A stretch of DNA of 64,000 nt from Tritrichomonas musculus (Eukaryota; Parabasalia; Tritrichomonadida; Tritrichomonadidae): NCBI GenBank assembly GCA_039105265.1, contig JAPFFF010000013.1, positions 868,001-932,000 on the forward strand, read 5' to 3'. Position 1 is the stretch's first letter; each line of letters opens with the position of its first letter. Both the position numbers and the translations under genes were made by a program. Positions 59,030 to 64,000 of the stretch are shown in pieces. The notes beneath the pieces were generated by a model. It saw only the letters and a list, made by a program, of their open reading frames with translations, was not told where the DNA came from and made no database searches.

Positions 59030-59101
59030 GTCCCACTAGTATAATGGTTAGAATAGATCCTTGACACGGATCAGACTGCGGTTCGATTCCGCAGTGGGAC
59101 A
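59030..59101 (+). tRNA. tRNA-Val (anticodon GAC), copy A
   Basis: 72 nt. Acceptor GTCCCAC pairs with GTGGGAC; discriminator A. A box TAGTATAATGG, B box GGTTCGATTCC. The anticodon stem GATCC/GGATC encloses TTGACAC, anticodon GAC (Val, GUC/GUU). The D arm TAGTATAATGGTTAGAAT, including G10-T25, closely resembles eukaryotic tRNA-Asp, whose anticodon is GTC. Eukaryotes normally use AAC for this Val box. A run of 8 T ends the gene. Confidence 0.88.
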
Positions 59102-59123
59102 TTTTTTTTCTCTCATTTTTTAA

Positions 59124-59350
59124 GATGATATACAGGACAATTAATTAATTAATCCCTGATTCTGTATCTTCAATTGGGAGTCGTTCGTTTTATTGTTGTT
59201 TATGTTTTGAATCTATAAAACTATCTAATTCTCTTCAATCAATTGGCGATGAAGCATTTTCACAATGTTTTGGGTTTTATTAGGATCATTAGTAATTCCC
59301 AATTCTTTCACTTGAATCGACATCATCAGTTATGCTTTTCATCTGATTCA
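59124..59350 (+). pseudogene. Broken copy of a BspA-like gene 5' part
   Basis: It begins AAGATGATATACAGGACAA, so the piece coding for the signal peptide and first LRR half is deleted. It then follows the start of the intact gene at 61646 (IPDSVSSIGSRSFYCC, ESIKLSNSLQSIGDEAF) with small insertions and stops, and fades out by about 59350. It lies 22 bp after the tRNA, exactly as the intact copy lies after its own tRNA. Confidence 0.75.
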
Positions 59351-59507
59351 GTGTGATTCCTTTCAGCACCTTCTGGGAGTATTTTTTCCTTCTACAATAA
59401 CTGACTCAAAATTTAAATTAATTCTAGAAATAAAACGAAATGCTCCTGCTCATTTCATATCATTGAACATTGTCTATTTGGTCAATGATAGTTCAATATA
59501 GAATAAT

Positions 59508-61234
59508 TCAAAATAAAAAAAAAAAATGAATAAAAGAAAAAGAATGGTTTTGAAGATTTTTAATCATGTCCATTAATTTTTGATTTTGAAGAAGATTTTC
59601 TTCTTCAATTTCTTCAAGTTGCTTTTTATGTTCTTCTTCTTTTTCTTCAAGCAGTCTTTTATACTCTTTTTCTTTTTCTTCAAGCTGTTTTTGATGTTCT
59701 TTTTTTAATTCTTCAATTTCTTCTTCTAGTTTCTTTATTTTCTGATGAAGTAATCATGAAAAAAGTTAGCTTTGAATTCCATGAATGTTTTTGAATTCAA
59801 ATGTCTTTGCAGTTGATGTTTATTTCTTTTTGTGATAATAGTTCTTGAACAACTTCTAGATGGCCTTTTTTTGCAGCTAAAATTAACGCCGTATTATTAA
59901 TTGTTCTAGTTCAATTTCATAAATGATTCTGAATCTAAATATAATAAAAAAAAAAGTTAGATTTGAATGTCATGAAAGCTTTTGAATTCAAATGTCTTTG
60001 CAGTTGATGTTTATTCCTTCTTGTGATAATAATTCTTGAACAACTTCTAAATGACCTTCTTTTGCAGCTAAAATTAACGCCGTGTTATTAATTGTTTGAG
60101 TTCAATTCCATAAATGACTCTGAATTTAAATTAAATGAAAAAAAAGTTAGATTTGAATTTTGTGAATGTTTTTGAATTAAAATGTCTTTACAATTGATGT
60201 CGATTCCTTTTCGTGATAATAATTCTTGAACAATTTCTGAACTGCTTCTTTTTGCAGCCAAAATCAACGCCGTATTATTAAATTGTTCGGGTTTAATTCC
60301 ATAAATGATTCTGAATAAAAATTTCACGAAAAAAGTTAGATTTGAATATCATGAATTCTTTTGAATTAAAATGTCTTTGCAAGTGATGTCAATTCCTTCT
60401 TGAGATAATAATTCCCTAACAACTTCTGAACGGCCATTAGATGCAGCATAAATCAATGCCGTATTATTAAATGTTCGAATTCAATTCCATAAATGATTCT
60501 GAATATAAATTTTATGAAAAAAGTTAGATATGAATTTTATGAATGTTTTTGAATTAAAACGTCTTTCCAATTGATGTCAATTCCTTCATGTGATAATAAA
60601 TCTCGAACAATTTCTAAACGGTTATTATATGAAGCCCAAATCAACGCTGTCATATTAAATGTTCGAGTTCAATTCCATAAATGATTCTGAATTTAAATAT
60701 TATGAAAAAAGATTGATTTGAATATCATGAATGATTTTTAATTCAAATGTTTTTGATATTGATGCCAATTCTATCTTGTGATAATAATTCTTGAGCAATT
60801 TCTGAATGGCCTCTTTGTGCAGCTATAATCAACGGCGTATCATTAAATGTTCGAGTTCAATTCCATAAATGTTTCTGAATTTAAATTCTATGAAAAAAGT
60901 TATATTTGAATATCATAAATGTTTTTGAATTCAAATGTTTTTGTAGTTGATGATAATATTTTTATGTGATAATAATTCTTGAACAATATCTAAATTGTTT
61001 TCTCGTGCAGCTATAATCAACGGCGTATTATTAAATATTCGAGATCAATTCCATAAATGATTCTGAATTTTAATTAAATGAAAAAAAAGTTAGATTTGAA
61101 TTGCATGAAAGTTTTTGAATTCAAATGTTTTTGCAATTGATGTTAGTTTTTCCTTAAGAAAGAAGTTCTTGAACTCTATCGAGATCACCATTTTCACATG
61201 CGAAGAAAATTCTTGAACCCAAAAAACTGCTCAT
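59508..61234 (-). pseudogene. Decayed ankyrin-repeat / coiled-coil gene with 188-bp repeat units
   Basis: The gene starts at an ATG at 61234 (MSSFLGSRIFFACENGDLDR). Seven units follow at a spacing of 187-192 bp, marked by the word AACGCCGTATTATTAA or near copies at about 59884, 60076, 60264, 60451, 60639, 60830 and 61017. Each unit has one ankyrin repeat (NNTALILAAKRSSSEIVQEL) and a spacer of about 30 codons (IQKHSQNSNLTFF...FRIIYGIKPEQF). It ends in a Glu/Lys coiled coil (KKLEEEIEELKKEHQKQLEE) at about 59540-59740, with a stop at 59508. Nearly every unit has a stop in the spacer, often the same TGA, and a 1-base shift before the ankyrin. Only 60088-60327 reads through a whole unit. It is a dead host gene lying inside the tRNA-BspA duplication. 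Confidence 0.75.
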
Positions 61235-61553
61235 CTGTTTCCTGTAAAACAATTTGAAAAAAAAAATAATTCTATCAATTTTTATTAGCATATAATTATA
61301 ATTTTTTCTCAAATTTTTTCTATCAAAATTCAATTTTAAAATTTCATCCACATTTTTAACATTGAAGCATATATTCGATTTTTTTAAGGAAATCTAGTCA
61401 AAGAAATGATTATTTTTGGAATAAATCCAAAAAAGTGATATGTTTAAAATATTTAGATAACTAAAATTAATATTTATCCTTGAATCATGTTTAATTTGCA
61501 ATAGAAAATGACATTTTTGAGTGATTAAACAAAAAAAATTCCAAAGGATGGAA
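61235..61553. other. AT-rich intergenic stretch
   Basis: 5' flank of the dead ankyrin gene, then upstream part of duplication copy B (from 61439). No separate gene. Confidence 0.5.
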
Positions 61554-61960
61554 GTCCCACTAGTATAATGGTTAGAATAGATCCTTGACACGGATCAGAC
61601 TGCGGTTCGATTCCGCAGTGGGACATTTTTTTTATCTCAGTTTATATGATGATATTCTTTTTGATTATATTTTCATCAAGTTCCAATTGTGGAACAGGTA
61701 CATTAATTATTCCAGAAAATACTACTCAAATAGAAGACGAAGAATACTTTAATTGTTCCTCATATACAGGACAATTAATTATCCCTGATTCTGTATCTTC
61801 AATTGGGAGTCGTTCGTTTTATTGTTGTTCAGGTTTTGAATCTATAAAACTATCTAATTCTCTTCAATCAATTGGTGATGAAGCATTTTCACATTGTTTT
61901 GGTTTTAGAGGATCATTAATAATTCCCAATTCAGTTACCACAATTGGTAATTATGCTTTT
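61439..61960 (+). repeat. Segmental duplication, copy B (tRNA + BspA start, intact)
   Basis: Partner of 58911-59350. It includes GATATGTTTAAAATATTTAG, TTTTTGAGTGATTAAAC, the tRNA, and the first LRRs of the live BspA gene. Confidence 0.8.
61554..61625 (+). tRNA. tRNA-Val (anticodon GAC), copy B
   Basis: Identical over all 72 bases to the copy at 59030-59101, with the same T run after it. Its 3' end lies only 20 bases before the ATG of the BspA-like gene on the same strand, so the promoter of that gene must lie in or next to the tRNA gene. Confidence 0.88.
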
Positions 61961-64000
61961 GCATTCTGTTCACAATTCAATTCACTACTTAAACTTGGCA
62001 GCAATTTGACAGAGATTGGTTCTTTTGCCTTTCAAAATTGTGATAAATTCAAAGGCTCGTTAACAATTCCAAACAAAGTCATTCAAATTCGTGAAAGTAC
62101 TTTTTCTTGTTGTTCTAGTTTTTCATCTTTAATATTAGGATCAAATGTAAGAGAAATCGGGCCAAATGCTTTTGAAAATTGCTCTGGATTTTCAAGCTTG
62201 ACTTTACCTGAAAAAGTGACAACGATAGGATCATATGCATTTACCAGATGTTCCAACTTTAAAGGAGCATTGAAAATACCTGACACAGTGACTTATTTAG
62301 GAAACGGTTCTTTTTCTTATTGCTCAGGTTTTAGTACGTTAATTATGGGATCCAAAGTGACCCAAATTTTTTCTGACGTTTTCTCTCATTGCACCAATCT
62401 GACAAAGTTAACCGTTCCCAATTCTATCGTTTCAATTGGTTCAAATGCTTTTTCTCATTGCACTGGAATTTGCGGTCTTGTAACAATTCCAGATTCAGTT
62501 CGAACAATTGAAGATTCTGCTTTTTCACATTGTTCAGGTTTCACAAATTTGAGAATAGGTCAAAATTTGAATGAAATAGGTCAAAATGTTTTTGAATATT
62601 GTACCAGTCTTACTTGTTTGACAATTCCTGAAAATATCAAATTTATTGGATCTGGCGCTTTTTATCATTGTTCTGGGATAAAAGGCGAGTTAGTCATTCC
62701 TGACAATGTAGATGCATTGAATAGTTATGCTTTTTCTTATTGTTCTGGAATTAGCCAATTGAAAATCAGTTCAAATTTGAAGAAAATCTGTTCTTATGCC
62801 TTTTATTTTTGTGATGGATTGCTGAATTTGTCAATTCCCGATTCTGTTTCTGAATTGTGTGATCACGCTTTTTCGCATTGTTCTTCAATTAACAATTTAA
62901 AAATTGGTCGAAATTTGAGAGAGATAGGTGAAAATGCTTTTGAGTATTGTTCGGGTTTGGCATCTTTGGAAATTCCTAATTGGATCACGAGTATCAATTC
63001 TGAAGCTTTTGCATTCTGTACAGGAATAAAAGGAAAATTAACAATTCCTGATTCTGTCGCATCAATTGAATGTGCTGCGTTTGCACATTGCACAGGAATC
63101 ACCTCATTGAAAATAGGCAGAAACATAAATAAAATCAGTTCATATGTTTTTTCCAATTGCACAGGATTGGAAAGTTTGTCGATTCCAGAAACAGTAACTT
63201 CAATTGGCTCCTATTCGTTTGCTAATTGTGTTGGAATTGAAGGCTCACTTGAGATTCCTGATTCAGTCATAAATCTTGATGATTTTGCATTTTCTCACTG
63301 TTCGGGATTCACTGAGCTTAAAATTGGTCATGGAATAAAAGAAACTGGGCAAAATGTATTCGAATATTGTTCGAGTTTGAGTAACTTATCAATTCCAGAA
63401 TGGGTCACATCAATTGGATCTTCTGCTTTTTCTTATTGTAGAGGAATCACTGGAACGTTGACAATTCCAGATTCAGTAAAGAAGCTTGGCAACCATGCCT
63501 TTTCGCATTGTACAGGAATTGAAAGCATTAATTATAGCCGTAATGTTAAAGAGATCAGTGATTGTTTGTTTGAATATTGTTCAAATCTCAAAGAACTGTC
63601 AATTCCTGAATGGATATCAAAAATTGGTTCATTTGCCTTCTTTTATTGCACCGGAATCACAGGTACAGTTGTTATACCTGACACAGTCAAAAGCATAGAA
63701 AATCAAGCATTCTCTCATTGTTCTGGTTTTACTGATTTGAAAATAAGCAAAGGAGTAACAGAGATAAAAGAAACCGTTTTCGGCTATTGTTCAAGCTTGA
63801 AGCGTTTAGAAATTCCTGAATCAATTTTATCGATTGATTCGTATGCATTTTCTTACTGTACAGGGCTGACTGGAACATTGACAATTCCTGATACTGTCAC
63901 AACAGTGAAAAGTTATGCTTTCACTCATTGTTCTGGATTCACTGATTTAAAAATTGGCCAACAATTGACTGAAATCGAATCAGATGTTTTCTCTTATTGT
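61646..64000 (+). CDS. BspA-like LRR surface protein, 3' end outside window
   Basis: Open for 785 codons to the window edge from the ATG at 61646 (a second ATG follows at once). MMIFFLIIFSSSSNC is a signal peptide. All the rest seen is TpLRR units: IPDSVSSIGSRSFYCCSGFE, IGDEAFSHCFGF and so on. From about 62400 they settle into a higher-order repeat of three LRRs (about 70 residues, 210 bp): a SIPEW unit, an IPDSV...AFSHC unit and an LKIG...VFEYC unit. Likely a surface adhesin; the anchor lies beyond the window. The ATG is 20 bp downstream of a tRNA gene, which leaves a very short leader; no clean TCAYWW is seen there (TCAGTT is the nearest). Confidence 0.9.
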   Translation, partial: MMIFFLIIFSSSSNCGTGTLIIPENTTQIEDEEYFNCSSYTGQLIIPDSVSSIGSRSFYCCSGFESIKLSNSLQSIGDEAFSHCFGFRGSLIIPNSVTTIGNYAFAFCSQFNSLLKLGSNLTEIGSFAFQNCDKFKGSLTIPNKVIQIRESTFSCCSSFSSLILGSNVREIGPNAFENCSGFSSLTLPEKVTTIGSYAFTRCSNFKGALKIPDTVTYLGNGSFSYCSGFSTLIMGSKVTQIFSDVFSHCTNLTKLTVPNSIVSIGSNAFSHCTGICGLVTIPDSVRTIEDSAFSHCSGFTNLRIGQNLNEIGQNVFEYCTSLTCLTIPENIKFIGSGAFYHCSGIKGELVIPDNVDALNSYAFSYCSGISQLKISSNLKKICSYAFYFCDGLLNLSIPDSVSELCDHAFSHCSSINNLKIGRNLREIGENAFEYCSGLASLEIPNWITSINSEAFAFCTGIKGKLTIPDSVASIECAAFAHCTGITSLKIGRNINKISSYVFSNCTGLESLSIPETVTSIGSYSFANCVGIEGSLEIPDSVINLDDFAFSHCSGFTELKIGHGIKETGQNVFEYCSSLSNLSIPEWVTSIGSSAFSYCRGITGTLTIPDSVKKLGNHAFSHCTGIESINYSRNVKEISDCLFEYCSNLKELSIPEWISKIGSFAFFYCTGITGTVVIPDTVKSIENQAFSHCSGFTDLKISKGVTEIKETVFGYCSSLKRLEIPESILSIDSYAFSYCTGLTGTLTIPDTVTTVKSYAFTHCSGFTDLKIGQQLTEIESDVFSYC

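Larger units (their letters stand above)
58911..59350 (+). repeat. Segmental duplication, copy A (tRNA + BspA start, decayed)
   Basis: Homologous to 61439 to about 61960: the same upstream words (TTTTTGAGTGATTAAAC), an identical tRNA gene, then BspA coding sequence. Copy A has lost about 100 bp around the BspA signal peptide and carries many substitutions, while its tRNA is unchanged. Confidence 0.8.

Noticed and set aside
59760-61130. Spacers between ankyrin units read as introns
   Set aside because: They lack GT at the 5' side and the trichomonad 3' consensus ACTAACACACAG, and one unit (60088-60327) reads straight through.
1-64000. CRISPR array, rRNA operon or bacterial operon
   Set aside because: No regular short repeats with unique spacers, no rRNA-like sequence, and genes are spaced and oriented as in a eukaryote.

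Overview
The window looks like nuclear DNA of a trichomonad parabasalid (Trichomonas/Tritrichomonas type). It is strongly AT-rich and no gene needs an intron. Several genes have the trichomonad initiator TCA(+1)YWW 9-16 bases before the ATG, and many stop codons overlap a TAAA. The gene families are typical of trichomonads: BspA-like leucine-rich-repeat (LRR) surface proteins, very large single-pass surface proteins, BTB proteins with discoidin domains, kinase-ankyrin fusions, stefin-like cystatins, bacterial-type sugar kinases and Polinton/Maverick remains. Genus assignment is an inference.

Layout. 1-1284 (-): 5' part of a BspA-like LRR gene running off the left edge. 2331-3488: a foldback element with two 445-bp arms. 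3927-6793: a hypothetical gene and a calcineurin-like phosphatase. 7494-10270: a short Polinton-derived element with terminal repeats and target duplication, holding an HNH nuclease ORF. 11330-12990: a decayed hAT transposase and a second Polinton end. 13191-17144: BTB-discoidin gene, 1-phosphofructokinase-type kinase and cystatin. 17546-26560: membrane protein genes, broken surface-protein genes, two MITEs and two small hypothetical genes. 27305-32775: Patched-like RND transporter, tRNA-Ser and a Ser/Thr kinase. 33924-42005: a 2693-residue surface protein, head to head with a kinase-ankyrin gene at 42223. 44392-48979: ankyrin relics, a CoA-dependent acyltransferase and a second BTB-discoidin gene. 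50822-58512: a broken membrane protein gene and a 2313-residue BspA-like adhesin. 58911-64000: a duplicated tRNA + BspA-start block, with one broken and one live BspA copy, on either side of a decayed ankyrin/coiled-coil gene.

The genes form no operon or pathway. The common theme is surface and adhesion gene families (three large live genes and at least four broken relatives), signalling (two kinases, two BTB proteins) and much recent mobile-element activity. Where the longest frame begins with a non-ATG codon I used the first in-frame ATG. That shortens six genes and shows that the frame at 19495-20628 has no ATG at all. I found no rRNA, no CRISPR array and no convincing new multi-gene system. 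The most unusual items are the two copies of a tRNA with valine anticodon GAC on an Asp-like body, the duplicated tRNA-BspA unit, the ankyrin array whose units share the same stops, and the HNH ORF inside the miniature Polinton.
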